64,000 nucleotides of DNA from Chitinophaga sp. Cy-1792. GTDB lineage: Bacteria; Bacteroidota; Bacteroidia; Chitinophagales; Chitinophagaceae. A model generated the notes under the pieces. It was not told the origin of the DNA and did not search any database. It was given only the letters and a program-made list of their open reading frames with translations. A program made the translations under genes and the position numbers. The DNA lies in assembly GCF_011752935.1 (NCBI RefSeq), contig NZ_VWWO01000002.1:124001-188000 (forward strand), in the 5' to 3' direction. Below are positions 25,364 through 34,799 of this stretch, piece after piece (the stretch's first letter is position 1; each line of letters starts with the position of its first letter).

Positions 25364-25657
25364 TTAAATTGCCTGAGATAACTGGGACATCTCATCATCA
25401 AAATTGCCATCGTCATCACCTATGGATGGGTAGTATTTACTAATGACTTTTTGAATCAGTGAAAATGTATGCGCAGATTGTATATTTAATGATATTAAAT
25501 CATCTATAAATTTACCCACCAGCTCAATTTTTTTAGATTGATATTGACTGGTCATGAAATTGGAATCGTCGAGGCTTTGATGTAATAAAATCATTGAATC
25601 AATTTTCTTGATATCTTCAAGAAGATCCATCAATCTATTTAATTCTATCTTTTCCAT
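25364..25657 (-). CDS. Small acidic helical protein, unknown
   Basis: The 97-residue protein is largely helical and acidic at its C-terminus (SIGDDDGNFDDEMSQLSQAI). It has Leu/Ile heptads near the start (LNRLMDLLEDIKKIDSMILL) that could form a coiled coil. It follows the 63-residue ORF by 10 bp. Size, acidity and placement after a fragment-like ORF would suit an immunity or antitoxin protein, but no family is recognised and this is speculation. The local sequence is distinctly AT-rich. Confidence 0.55.
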   Translation of the reverse strand: MEKIELNRLMDLLEDIKKIDSMILLHQSLDDSNFMTSQYQSKKIELVGKFIDDLISLNIQSAHTFSLIQKVISKYYPSIGDDDGNFDDEMSQLSQAI

Positions 25658-25667
25658 CTAAACTAAT

Positions 25668-25859
25668 TTAATAAATTATTTCCAGAAAGCCTTTGGGGTA
25701 TTTCTGCCCGCTTCTGCCTCGCTGCGTTTTATCAAAATGATCCATCCAATACATTTGATCTCCTATAAATAGAGGATATTTAAAACAATTGAGTAAATGA
25801 TTATAGAGATATGAAATACTTACGTGTGAATTACTGTAAACTGATTTAATCACCATCAT
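25668..25859 (-). CDS. Short ORF, possible gene remnant
   Basis: A 63-residue ORF with Tyr/Phe-rich composition (YLYNHLLNCFKYPLFIGDQMYWMDHFDKTQRG). It looks more like the end of a larger protein than a full domain, and lies 10 bp upstream of the acidic gene on the same strand. It may be the C-terminal remnant of a toxin or other accessory protein whose partner gene survives. Confidence 0.35.
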   Translation of the reverse strand: MMVIKSVYSNSHVSISYLYNHLLNCFKYPLFIGDQMYWMDHFDKTQRGRSGQKYPKGFLEIIY

Positions 25860-26048
25860 TTTTTTTAGAAAATATTTTCAGAATTTTTTAAGCTATCTTA
25901 GTACCTCCTCTAATTCTTTACCTCTCCTTCATGATGTGGCTTGTATGTATTGCCTGATAAGGTTTTTGGCATTTTGATAACCCTGATTTCAGATTGATTT
26001 CTGACCTCTCAATGCATATTTTTTTTACAACCATTAAAACTATATTTT

Positions 26049-27065
26049 ATGTTGATTAACCAGAGCGTAATCGCAGACATCAAAACAATCATTACCCACT
26101 CAAGGGAACAAGTTATTCGCGCAGTCGACCATCAGCGCACATTGATGTACTGGCATATTGGTAAACGAATCTTTGAAGAAGAACAGGAAGGAAAGGATAG
26201 GGCGGACTATGGAACATATTTGACCAAATATGTTGCAGAAGAATTAGAACCTGAATTTGGAAGTGGATTCTCTAAAAGGCAAATAGAGCTTTTTAGGCAG
26301 TTTTTTCGCGTATTTCCAATTGCGAATTCACTGCGTTCACAATTGAGTTGGACACAATATAAACTCCTGATTAGGATTGATAATCAATGCAAAAGAGAGT
26401 TTTATGTTGCTGAGACAATTAAAAATAACTGGACTTCCCGCCAATTAGAGAGGCAGGTTTACAGCAGTCTTTATGAACGTCTGCTATTAAGTAATGACAA
26501 AGAAAGTGTACTGGCCGTTGCCAAAGAAGAAAAACTCCCTTCTGATCCAAGGGAAATCATCAAAGATCCCATGGTACTTGAATTTCTAGGGCTGCAACGG
26601 GAAGCATCTTATTATGAAAAGGAATTGGAAACTGCCATCATTACTCACCTGCAGAGTTTTTTACTGGAACTTGGTAATGGATTTACTTTTGCTGCAAGAC
26701 AAAAACGCATTCATATCGATGGAGATGACTTCTTTATAGATCTGGTTTGCTATAACCGGTTATTGAACTGCTCTGTCATTATTGAAATTAAAACAGGTAA
26801 ACTCACACATCAGGATTTAGGGCAATTGCAGATGTATGTAAATTATTATGACAGAGTAGAGAAACTGCCGCGGGAAAATGCCACCGTAGGAATTTTGTTA
26901 TGTGCCGGCAAAAATGGTTCCATCGTAAAATTTACACTGCCTGAAGGACAGAAACAAATTATCGCCAGCGAATACCAGACTTGTCTCCCAACAGAGAAAC
27001 AATTACTGGATGAGATAAATAAGGAGGTGCAGAATTTTGAAAAGAAGAAAGAGATAAAACAATAG
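26049..27065 (+). CDS. YhcG-type PD-(D/E)xK nuclease domain protein
   Basis: The 338-residue protein has an N-terminal DUF1016 helical region (residues 15-150; VDHQRTLMYWHIGKRIFEEEQEG, GFSKRQIELFRQFFRVFP, LSWTQYKLLIRIDN) and a C-terminal PD-(D/E)xK nuclease fold. Candidate catalytic residues are D231 (FFIDLVCYN) and E246-x-K248 (IIEIKTGKL), followed by HQDLGQLQMYVNYYD. Family members are scattered, frequently horizontally acquired, and often lie near restriction or toxin genes; a role in DNA processing or defence is inferred from that. Here it stands alone in an AT-rich patch, with no methylase nearby. The active site appears intact. Confidence 0.92.
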   Translation: MLINQSVIADIKTIITHSREQVIRAVDHQRTLMYWHIGKRIFEEEQEGKDRADYGTYLTKYVAEELEPEFGSGFSKRQIELFRQFFRVFPIANSLRSQLSWTQYKLLIRIDNQCKREFYVAETIKNNWTSRQLERQVYSSLYERLLLSNDKESVLAVAKEEKLPSDPREIIKDPMVLEFLGLQREASYYEKELETAIITHLQSFLLELGNGFTFAARQKRIHIDGDDFFIDLVCYNRLLNCSVIIEIKTGKLTHQDLGQLQMYVNYYDRVEKLPRENATVGILLCAGKNGSIVKFTLPEGQKQIIASEYQTCLPTEKQLLDEINKEVQNFEKKKEIKQ

Positions 27066-27159
27066 GGTTAGTATAATCTAAAAGAATGCAATAGTCTTCA
27101 CTTAGTGGAGGCTATTGTATCCCCCGCTAACATGTGTTTCTTTAATTTCTTCCCCGAAC

Positions 27160-27191
27160 CTTGCGTTACCTGATCATTTTTTCTATTTTTG
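27160..27191 (+). promoter_or_regulatory. Promoter of the sigma/SusCD locus
   Basis: CTTG (27160-27163), a 20-nt spacer and TATTTTTG (27184-27191) closely match TTTG-N20-TAnnTTTG. The box ends 5 nt before GTG 27197. The TTG at 27161 is therefore the -33 element, not a start codon. Confidence 0.75.
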
Positions 27192-27196
27192 GCCTC

Positions 27197-27790
27197 GTGA
27201 AGATAACGAGCATATATGATGAAGCAACTGTAGTGCGGCGGATAGCGGCTGGCGATGAAGCGGCTTTCAGCGCCTTTTTTCATCACTGGCAACCTTATCT
27301 GGCAACGCATATCTACCGGATCACAGAATCATCCCAGCTGGCAGAAGAAGTAGTACAGGATGTGTTTATGAAGATCTGGATGACCAGAGAAAGCTTATCA
27401 TCTGTCATCTATATAAAAGCTTACCTGCTTAAACTTTCCCGTAATGAGGCCCTCAATGCACTAAAGTCCATTATGCGACGCATCAATCGGGAAGATGCCG
27501 CCGAAAAAATGCTGCAGCACGATACCGGAGAATCTGAGCAACACCGGGCCTTTCAACTCACACTAATCGATGAAGCCATTGATAGCCTGCCTCCCAGGCA
27601 AAAAGAAGTATTCCTGCTCCATCGTCATCAGAGACTGACCTATGCTGAAATTGCAGAAAAACTGAATATTGGGCGGGAATCTGTAAAAACTCACCTGCAA
27701 CTGGCCACCAAAGCCATTACCAGTCACGTGAAAGGTAAAATTACACTACTCATTTTATTAGTAGAGTTACAGGATAAACATATTTTTTAA
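27197..27790 (+). CDS. ECF sigma factor, FecI-like
   Basis: The 197-residue sigma-70 family protein has region 2 (EAAFSAFFHHWQPYLATHIYRIT ... AEEVVQDVFMKIWMTRESL) and region 4 (LPPRQKEVFLLHRHQRLTYAEIAEKLNIGRESVKTHLQLATKAI). It should direct RNA polymerase to the downstream SusCD operon when released by the FecR protein encoded next. GTG 27197 is chosen because the in-frame TTG at 27161 belongs to the promoter and no other start precedes region 2. The short distance to the -7 box implies a leaderless mRNA. Confidence 0.93.
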   Translation: MKITSIYDEATVVRRIAAGDEAAFSAFFHHWQPYLATHIYRITESSQLAEEVVQDVFMKIWMTRESLSSVIYIKAYLLKLSRNEALNALKSIMRRINREDAAEKMLQHDTGESEQHRAFQLTLIDEAIDSLPPRQKEVFLLHRHQRLTYAEIAEKLNIGRESVKTHLQLATKAITSHVKGKITLLILLVELQDKHIF

Positions 27791-27869
27791 TTTTTTTTCT
27801 CCATTCATTCCCCCTTTTTTAATAGCCATGTTGTCTATTACTACAGACAGTGCTGATACGAATTAATAT

Positions 27870-29012
27870 ATGTCAACAACCAGGACCAGCGCACTTTTTG
27901 AAAAATATTATTCAAAAACGGCCACTGAAGAGGAAAGAATTGAACTGGCTGCATTGCTCCGCGATACAGACGACCAACTAATCAGTCAATGGATAACTGA
28001 AATGGGGGAGCAGCTAAAGGAAACAGAAGATGTCATTCCCGCAGACCGCGCAAATGTCATCTTATCTAATATTCTGCAACCATCAAAAACCAACCATAAT
28101 AAGCCGCTACGGCTATTCTATCGCTATGCTGCCGCTGCCGCAGTGGCATTGCTGCTATCGGCCGGTCTTTACCTGCTGATGCTTCAGCAACGCATGCCAG
28201 CTCCGGTTGCGGCAGACATACACCCAGGCACTACCGGCGCTATCCTTACACTCGCAGATGGCGCCACCGTACAGCTGGACAGCACCCGGCAAGGGAACCT
28301 GCAACTCGGCAACGGGTTGAAAGTAGCTATAGCAGAAGGTCAGCTGAGTTACGAGCATCCGGATACGATGGCCGGCTATAACACGCTCACGGTGCCCCGT
28401 GGCCGGCAGTATAAAGTCGTGCTGCCCGATGGAACGCTCGTATGGCTGAATGCAGATAGCCGTCTCCGTTATCCTACCCGCTTCAATGGTAAAGAACGGA
28501 GGATTGAATTGAAAGGGGAAGCATACTTTGACGTAGCACAGCAGCCTGGCCAGCCATTTGTAGTCAGTGCGGGCGCAATAGAAGTGCAGGCACTCGGCAC
28601 CGCCTTTAATATTAACAGCTATGCCGACGAAGCGCAGATTACAACTACCCTCGTCAACGGTGCCGTGCAGGTACAATCCCATGCTGTTAAAAAGATCTTA
28701 CATCCCGGGCAACAGGAGGTTGTAGATGAAGCTGGCAGCACCACGGTAAATGATGCTAACCTGAGCCAGGCCCTTGCCTGGAAAGAAGGGAATTTTTACT
28801 TCGAAAACACCACATTGCCCGAAATACTGCGGCAATTCTCCAGATGGTACGATGTGGAAGTGGTCTATAAAACACCACCCGGCGACCGGTCGTACCTGAT
28901 GATGATTTCTAGAAATACACCTTTGTCGAAAGTACTGGACCTGCTTAAAGCTGCCAATCCTGAGGTGAAATTCGTAATGGAAGGAAAAAAACTTATAGTG
29001 ATATCAACCTGA
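27870..29012 (+). CDS. FecR-family anti-sigma factor
   Basis: The 380-residue inner membrane protein has a cytoplasmic sigma-binding N-terminus (residues 1-85), one transmembrane helix (about 86-106), and a periplasmic FecR domain (about 165-265; TLTVPRGRQYKVVLPDGTLVWLNADSRLRYP, RRIELKGEAYFDVAQQPGQPFVV). A C-terminal STN-contacting domain (DUF4974 type, about 300-380) follows. It should hold the sigma factor inactive until the SusC-type transducer signals ligand binding through its STN domain. It follows the sigma gene by 79 bp. All expected parts are present. Confidence 0.96.
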   Translation: MSTTRTSALFEKYYSKTATEEERIELAALLRDTDDQLISQWITEMGEQLKETEDVIPADRANVILSNILQPSKTNHNKPLRLFYRYAAAAAVALLLSAGLYLLMLQQRMPAPVAADIHPGTTGAILTLADGATVQLDSTRQGNLQLGNGLKVAIAEGQLSYEHPDTMAGYNTLTVPRGRQYKVVLPDGTLVWLNADSRLRYPTRFNGKERRIELKGEAYFDVAQQPGQPFVVSAGAIEVQALGTAFNINSYADEAQITTTLVNGAVQVQSHAVKKILHPGQQEVVDEAGSTTVNDANLSQALAWKEGNFYFENTTLPEILRQFSRWYDVEVVYKTPPGDRSYLMMISRNTPLSKVLDLLKAANPEVKFVMEGKKLIVIST

Positions 29013-29058
29013 TTATCTAAACCTAAAAATAGTAACCAAACACGATTGTAAACAAAAA

Positions 29059-29078
29059 GCTCCTGGTGGAACAGGAGC
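29059..29078 (+). other. Small hairpin between fecR-type and susC-type genes
   Basis: GCTCCTG / CAGGAGC with a 6-nt loop, no T-tract, 66 bp before the SusC start. It may reduce read-through or shape the leader of the transport genes, letting their level differ from the regulators. Confidence 0.4.
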
Positions 29079-29144
29079 CGGATGTTATTTGACATGAAAC
29101 AAGGCCGCAAAACCTTTTAATCAACCAAACAACGAAGCAAATAT

Positions 29145-32100
29145 ATGCATTTATCCCAACTGCTAAGAGCAATGAAATTAACATCTGTTCTGCTATTGGC
29201 CGCTTTGCTGCAGGTTTCTGCCCGGGCAAGGGGGCAACTTGTAACGCTGAAAATGGAAGATGTGCCCGTAAAGGCCGTCTTCAAGGCAATACGCCAGCAA
29301 ACCGGCCTGAACATCCTCGTCTTTGATGCCGCAAAGCTGGACAAGATGAAACATGTGTCCGTGAATGTAACATCCATGGATGTCCGCCAGGTTTTACAGC
29401 TTACACTAAACGAGACAGACCTGCAGTTCCAGGTCGGAGAGGAGTCTGTTATCATTAAGCCTAAACCGGCTCCCGTATCATCATTTATTACAACACCCAT
29501 AGATACCGTACTGCATATCAGCGGGCAGGTGCTCAATGAAGTGGGACAACCCATACCCGGTGTCAGCGTGCGGTTAAAAAGCAATAATACCGGCGTAGCG
29601 GCGGATGAGCAGGGACAATTCCGTATCAACGTGCCGCCAGGTAGTACGCTGGTATTTACCTCCCTGGGATTTTTTACCCAGGAAAAGCGTATTACAGATG
29701 CCAAACCAATACAGATCCGCCTGCAGAGCTCCAGTCAGGGCCTCAAAGATGTAGTGGTAACAGGTATGGTTAAACGTGATGCAAAAATATTCTCCGGCGC
29801 TACCGCTACCTATTCCGGCGAAATGCTCCGCACCGTCAGCAATACCAACGTGATACAAAGTCTGCGCTCGCTCGATCCCTCTTTTCTCCTCATGGAAAAT
29901 AACCTGGCGGGTAGCAATCCAAATGTACTGCCTACTATTGAGTTGCGCGGACAATCAAGTATCAGCACCGACGCGCTGCGCGACCGGTTTTCCACTGATC
30001 CGAATCAGCCACTGTTTATCCTCAACGGGTTTGAAACTGATCTCCGCACGGTAATGGACCTCGATATCAACCGTATCGCTTCCATGACCATCCTCAAAGA
30101 TGCCGCCTCTACAGCGATGTACGGCAGCCGCGCCTCCAACGGCGTAGTAGTGATAGAAACCATCGTGCCCAAACCAGGAAAAGCGATATTCTCCTATACA
30201 AATGACCTGACCGTAGAGCTCCCGGACCTCAGCAGCTATAATCGTATGAATGCGGCCGAAAAACTGGAGTTCGAACGACTCTCAGGGGTATATACTCCCG
30301 ATAGCCGATTTGGAACAAAAGAAGACCTGTATGCCTATTATAACGGATTATATTCCAGCAGGCTGCAGGAAGTACAACGGGGTGTCAACTCTTACTGGCT
30401 GAGTAGTCCATTGCAAACAGGTATATCCGAACGCCATTCTGTTTACGCTTCCGCCGGCTCCAATGCCTTGCTGTTTGATGTGGGCGCCAACTATCGTAAG
30501 ATTAAAGGCACCATGATTGGTAGCACCAAGGAAGATTATGGCGCCAGGTTGAACCTGATATATCGCCCCGGAAAATTTAATATCAGTAACAATCTCTATG
30601 TGAATGGAGTGAAAGGGAACGAATCTCCATATGGGTCCTTCTCCTCATGGGTGAACGTCAATCCGTATTACCGCAAAATGCCGGCCAACGTGGAATTCCT
30701 GGCAGTGCTGCCAGCCAGACAAGGCGGTGATTCTATCTATATCCCCAACCCATTGTACAATGCCAGCCTGAATAGTTTCGACTATACGAAATCATTCGCC
30801 GTGACCAACAACCTGCAGGCAACATATGATATCAGCAATTCATTACGCTGGACAACCAACCTGCAACTGATGAGGAATAACTCGATCGCTGAAAAATTTG
30901 TATCTCCACTGAACTCAGCATTTGATAAAATGGCTTTTGAAAAGAAAGGAACCCTGGACTATTCCCGTACAGATGGTACTTCCTATACCGCCAATACCAT
31001 GCTCACTTACTTTAAGGTCTGGGGAAAAAGCTCATTGACAGCCAATGGCCGCGCAGAAATACAGGAAAATAACAACCAGGCCACCAGTATGAGTATGCAA
31101 GGTTTCCCAACTGCAAGCAATGGTAACATTCAGTTTGCATTTGGTTATAAGGATGATGGCCGCCCTGCTGCCTATAAAAGTATTTCCCGCCGGAACGCGC
31201 TGCTGGCCTCCATGAACTATTCGTACGACCGCAGGTACAACCTGGACGCCACCTTCCGCTATGATGGCTCCACCTCCTTTGGTGTGAATAATCCATATTC
31301 TCCCTATTACAGTGTAGGCGCTTCCTGGAACCTTGATCAGGAGGCCTTCCTGAAGCATATCAAATGGATTAATCTGCTCCGTGTCAGAGGTAACGTAGGT
31401 GTCACCGGTAATCAGAACTTCAGCTCATTCACCTCCGTAAGTACTTACAGTTATCTTCCTTCCTATACTGTGTTCGGACAAGGTGTTTTCATCTCCTCAA
31501 AAGGTAATCCCGACCTGAAATGGCAGAATACACTACAGCCAAGCATAGGTTTGGATGCAGCCTTCATGGAAAACCGTATGACCTTCCAGTTGAACTGGTA
31601 CGAAAAAATAACAGACCCAATGGTGATCGCTGTTTCCCTGCCTTCTTCCAGTGGCCTGTCCAACTACCCGTTCAATGCAGGGGGTATGACGGTAAAAGGG
31701 GCAGAATTCACCGTTAGGTACTCACCCATTTTCCACCCTGATAAAAATATTGTGTGGACACTTGGTGCAATGGGGTCCTTCTACAAGCAAACCTATCATG
31801 GCCTTGGTGAAAGCCTGCATGGCGTAAATGAAACGCTGCGTAACCTGAATTCCATGACCAGGTATATGGATGGCCATTCTCCTGACGACCTGTGGGCCGT
31901 GCCTTCAGCCGGTATCGACCCGAACACCGGCCGTGAAATCTTCATCAAAAAAGATGGTACACATACCATGGATTACGACTACGCCGACCAGGTGGTAGTA
32001 GGGAACGCCCGCCCTAAAGTACAGGGTGTAATCAGCAGCAGTTTATTGCTGAAAGGCTTTACGGTGAATATGAATTTCCGCTATATAGTAGACCAGGACA

Positions 32101-32480
32101 TTTTCAATTCGGCATTGTATAATAATGTGGAAAATATCAGCTATAACAGCATTGTGAATAATAACCAGGACAGACGTGCATTGTACGACCGCTGGAAGAA
32201 AGCCGGCGATTACGCACAGTTTAAATCGATCTCTATTACATCTACTACTCCTATGAGCAGCAGATTTGTACAAAGAGAAAATACAATTACACTGGAATCA
32301 TTCAATGTGGCCTATGATTTCCGTAACAAGCCATGGCTTACAAAACTGCATATGAGCAACCTGCGCCTGAGTGGATATATGAACGACGTATTCCGCCTTT
32401 CTACCATCAAACGTGAACGTGGGATCGATTATCCTTTCAGCAGGTCTTTCTCATTTAGTCTTAGTACCAACTTCCAATAA
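29145..32480 (+). CDS. SusC/RagA TonB-linked outer membrane transporter
   Basis: The 1111-residue TonB-dependent transducer/transporter is ordered as follows: signal peptide (residues 1-30), STN domain that contacts FecR (33-105), carboxypeptidase-regulatory-like domain (122-200), TonB-box-like DVVVTGMVKR, plug (about 212-340; LFILNGFETDLRTVMDLDINRIASMTILKDAASTAMYGSRASNGVVVI, the SusC signature) and a 22-strand barrel. It forms the channel of a SusCD pedal-bin complex with the following SusD lipoprotein. The STN domain shows it also controls the upstream sigma/anti-sigma pair. The imported ligand is unknown. Confidence 0.97.
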   Translation: MHLSQLLRAMKLTSVLLLAALLQVSARARGQLVTLKMEDVPVKAVFKAIRQQTGLNILVFDAAKLDKMKHVSVNVTSMDVRQVLQLTLNETDLQFQVGEESVIIKPKPAPVSSFITTPIDTVLHISGQVLNEVGQPIPGVSVRLKSNNTGVAADEQGQFRINVPPGSTLVFTSLGFFTQEKRITDAKPIQIRLQSSSQGLKDVVVTGMVKRDAKIFSGATATYSGEMLRTVSNTNVIQSLRSLDPSFLLMENNLAGSNPNVLPTIELRGQSSISTDALRDRFSTDPNQPLFILNGFETDLRTVMDLDINRIASMTILKDAASTAMYGSRASNGVVVIETIVPKPGKAIFSYTNDLTVELPDLSSYNRMNAAEKLEFERLSGVYTPDSRFGTKEDLYAYYNGLYSSRLQEVQRGVNSYWLSSPLQTGISERHSVYASAGSNALLFDVGANYRKIKGTMIGSTKEDYGARLNLIYRPGKFNISNNLYVNGVKGNESPYGSFSSWVNVNPYYRKMPANVEFLAVLPARQGGDSIYIPNPLYNASLNSFDYTKSFAVTNNLQATYDISNSLRWTTNLQLMRNNSIAEKFVSPLNSAFDKMAFEKKGTLDYSRTDGTSYTANTMLTYFKVWGKSSLTANGRAEIQENNNQATSMSMQGFPTASNGNIQFAFGYKDDGRPAAYKSISRRNALLASMNYSYDRRYNLDATFRYDGSTSFGVNNPYSPYYSVGASWNLDQEAFLKHIKWINLLRVRGNVGVTGNQNFSSFTSVSTYSYLPSYTVFGQGVFISSKGNPDLKWQNTLQPSIGLDAAFMENRMTFQLNWYEKITDPMVIAVSLPSSSGLSNYPFNAGGMTVKGAEFTVRYSPIFHPDKNIVWTLGAMGSFYKQTYHGLGESLHGVNETLRNLNSMTRYMDGHSPDDLWAVPSAGIDPNTGREIFIKKDGTHTMDYDYADQVVVGNARPKVQGVISSSLLLKGFTVNMNFRYIVDQDIFNSALYNNVENISYNSIVNNNQDRRALYDRWKKAGDYAQFKSISITSTTPMSSRFVQRENTITLESFNVAYDFRNKPWLTKLHMSNLRLSGYMNDVFRLSTIKRERGIDYPFSRSFSFSLSTNFQ

Positions 32481-32491
32481 TACTTTTTAGC

Positions 32492-33919
32492 ATGAAGCAT
32501 ATACGAAATTATAAGATAGCGCTGCTCTGCCTGCTCACGCTGGCACTGGGCTCCTGCAAAAAGTGGCTGAGCGTAAAACCTGAAGACAGGTTTACTGAAG
32601 AGATGATTTATTCCAACGAGCAGGGTTTTGATAATGCGCTGAATGGTATTTATATGAAGATGGCCGGCGCAAACCTCTATGGGAGAGGATTGACGATGAC
32701 AACACTGGAGCTCATGGCACAGCGCTATGCAATATCCAAGACTGGTCTCGATGCCTATACCATCAGTAACCTGGATTATAATGAGGCCCATTTCAAAAAA
32801 ACATTGGATAATACCTGGCAGGGGCTCTATCTCTGCATTGCCGGTGCCAATGAGCTGATCAGTAACCTGGATAAATACAACACCGTATTATCTCCGGAAA
32901 AGAGTAATCTCTATAAAGGACAGGCCTATGCATTAAGGGCTTTCCTTCATTTTGATGTGTTCCGCCTTTGGGGACCTGTCTATGCTACTGCTGATTCTGT
33001 AACAGCATCCATTCCATATTACCATGAGCTGTCGGCTAAAGTGATTCCTTTCAGTCCTGCCAACCAGGTACTTGATTATGTATTGGAAGACCTGAAGAAA
33101 GCAGAGGAGCTGATGGCAAAAGATCAGGTATTGGCACAGGGTACGCTGCAGCCACTCAGTAAAAACAACTATCGTATCAACCTGATCGCAGTGAAGGCTT
33201 TACAGGCACGTGTGCTGCTGTATCGAAATAATAAACCCGCTGCGCTGGCAAAAGCACAGGAAGTAATCGCCATCGGTAAGCCGGTGTTTCCATGGGCGAC
33301 CTATAGCAGTGTAGTGGAAGCTGCAGATTTTTCTGACAGGATCTTTGGGTCGGAAGTGTTGTTTGGCCTGTATGTAAATGACCTGTACCAGACACATGTG
33401 AACCTGTTTTCCCCTGTTGCTTCGCCAGATAGCCTGCTGGCTGCCGGAACTTCAACCCTGCTGGAAACAGTATACGAAAACAATCAGGCAGATTACCGAT
33501 ATACCCAGAACTGGCGACTCAGCGGCGTAGGCGTTAGCTACCGTACACTCGTTAAATACCAGGACGTACCAAGAAAAGAATATTATAACTACCGTTTTAT
33601 GGTGCCGTTAATACGTATGAGTGAGATGTACTATATCGCAGCAGAATGTACCCCAGACAAAACAACGGCGCTGGCATACATCGATTCGGTAAGGGCAAAC
33701 AGGCAGAAAACACCGGTCTATCTCTCCCCAACAGCAGATGTAGAAACAGAACTGGCTAAAGAATACCAGAAAGAATTTTATGCTGAAGGACAAATTTGGT
33801 ATTTTTTTAAACGGAAGAGAATGACCGTCATCTCCTCTGCTAATAATAACGCCGGACTTAAAATCAGTCCGAGTCAATATGTATTGCCATTTCCTGAATC
33901 AGAATTGTCTGTTAGATAA
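32492..33919 (+). CDS. RagB/SusD-family lipoprotein
   Basis: The 475-residue lipoprotein (lipobox Cys22 in ALGSCKKW) is the ligand-capturing lid of the SusC transporter, anchored to the outer leaflet. It shows the typical SusD N-terminal segment (RFTEEMIYSNEQGFDNALNGIYMKMA), TPR-like helices (GQAYALRAFLHFDVFRLWGP; NLIAVKALQARVLLYRNNKPAALAKAQEVI) and the C-terminal SusD-RagB part (PLIRMSEMYYIAAEC, EYQKEFYAEGQIWYFFKR). It starts 11 bp after the SusC stop, hence same transcript. Confidence 0.96.
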   Translation: MKHIRNYKIALLCLLTLALGSCKKWLSVKPEDRFTEEMIYSNEQGFDNALNGIYMKMAGANLYGRGLTMTTLELMAQRYAISKTGLDAYTISNLDYNEAHFKKTLDNTWQGLYLCIAGANELISNLDKYNTVLSPEKSNLYKGQAYALRAFLHFDVFRLWGPVYATADSVTASIPYYHELSAKVIPFSPANQVLDYVLEDLKKAEELMAKDQVLAQGTLQPLSKNNYRINLIAVKALQARVLLYRNNKPAALAKAQEVIAIGKPVFPWATYSSVVEAADFSDRIFGSEVLFGLYVNDLYQTHVNLFSPVASPDSLLAAGTSTLLETVYENNQADYRYTQNWRLSGVGVSYRTLVKYQDVPRKEYYNYRFMVPLIRMSEMYYIAAECTPDKTTALAYIDSVRANRQKTPVYLSPTADVETELAKEYQKEFYAEGQIWYFFKRKRMTVISSANNNAGLKISPSQYVLPFPESELSVR

Positions 33920-33938
33920 CCATTAAAATATTAGTAAT

Positions 33939-34778
33939 ATGGAACAAAATTTTTTCCGCTATATCGCTGTGCTAATATTAATACTGACAGGCACCTCCTG
34001 CCAGAAACAGGGATTGGAGCTGTATAATGATGATGCCAGCAAAAATGATATCTACTTCCTGGAAAAATTCAACTATGCTGTAAACAGCACTACTGCTGAT
34101 GTAATGGATAATTACCGCAGAAGATATATCAGTCTGGGCTATACGCCGGTAACAGTAAAGGATACTGTACTGGCAATATATGTAAGGCCTACCGGCGGTA
34201 TAGCTGCTGTAGACAGACCTTTTACGCTGGAAGTAGCCGATTCCTCCACTATGAAGGAAGGCGTTGACTTTGACTTTGTAAATAAGCCCTTTAAAATCTC
34301 CGCCAACAGTAGCCGCGATTCTATTCTCATTAAAATACACCGCACAGCAGCATTACAGAAAGATACACTCTCACTGGTGCTACAGCTGAAAGCAAATGAA
34401 AATTTTGGAATTAACCTTCCGAAAAAGCTCAGTAACAGCGGACGTGACGGACTCTTTATCACGGAGTATATCATTGATATTGACGATATCACCGGTAAGC
34501 CGGCCGTTTGGACAGACCCTTTTTTCAAAACGTATGTACCATACTATCTCGGAGATTACTCGCGTACCAAGGTATTGCTGTTTACACAGGTAATCGGCAT
34601 GGACCCTAAAGAATTCACGGTTGTGCCTGCACTCTCTGCCGACAAAGGGAAACTGCTGGACAAAATAGTTACCTGGTGTAAGTACCTCAACTGGTGGCTG
34701 GGAGTAGAAAAGCAGAATGGTCGCATATACTATGATGAGAACGGCGCAGAGATCAAACTGGGAACATTAATCAAGTAA
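33939..34778 (+). CDS. DUF4843 lipoprotein
   Basis: The 279-residue lipoprotein (Cys21 in TGTSCQKQ) belongs to the DUF4843 family of Bacteroidota SusCD loci. It is beta-rich and probably surface-exposed (RPFTLEVADSSTMKEGVDFDF, LPKKLSNSGRDGLFITEYIIDIDD). Proteins of this group regularly follow SusD and precede a PKD-like lipoprotein, as here, and are assumed to assist ligand binding. It lies 19 bp after the SusD stop. Confidence 0.9.
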   Translation: MEQNFFRYIAVLILILTGTSCQKQGLELYNDDASKNDIYFLEKFNYAVNSTTADVMDNYRRRYISLGYTPVTVKDTVLAIYVRPTGGIAAVDRPFTLEVADSSTMKEGVDFDFVNKPFKISANSSRDSILIKIHRTAALQKDTLSLVLQLKANENFGINLPKKLSNSGRDGLFITEYIIDIDDITGKPAVWTDPFFKTYVPYYLGDYSRTKVLLFTQVIGMDPKEFTVVPALSADKGKLLDKIVTWCKYLNWWLGVEKQNGRIYYDENGAEIKLGTLIK

Positions 34779-34799
34779 CGACACTCCAAATCTGACAAC

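Noticed and set aside
27161..27196. TTG start for the ECF sigma factor
   Set aside because: The TTG forms the -33 element of a promoter with a 20-nt spacer to TATTTTTG; GTG at 27197 follows the promoter.
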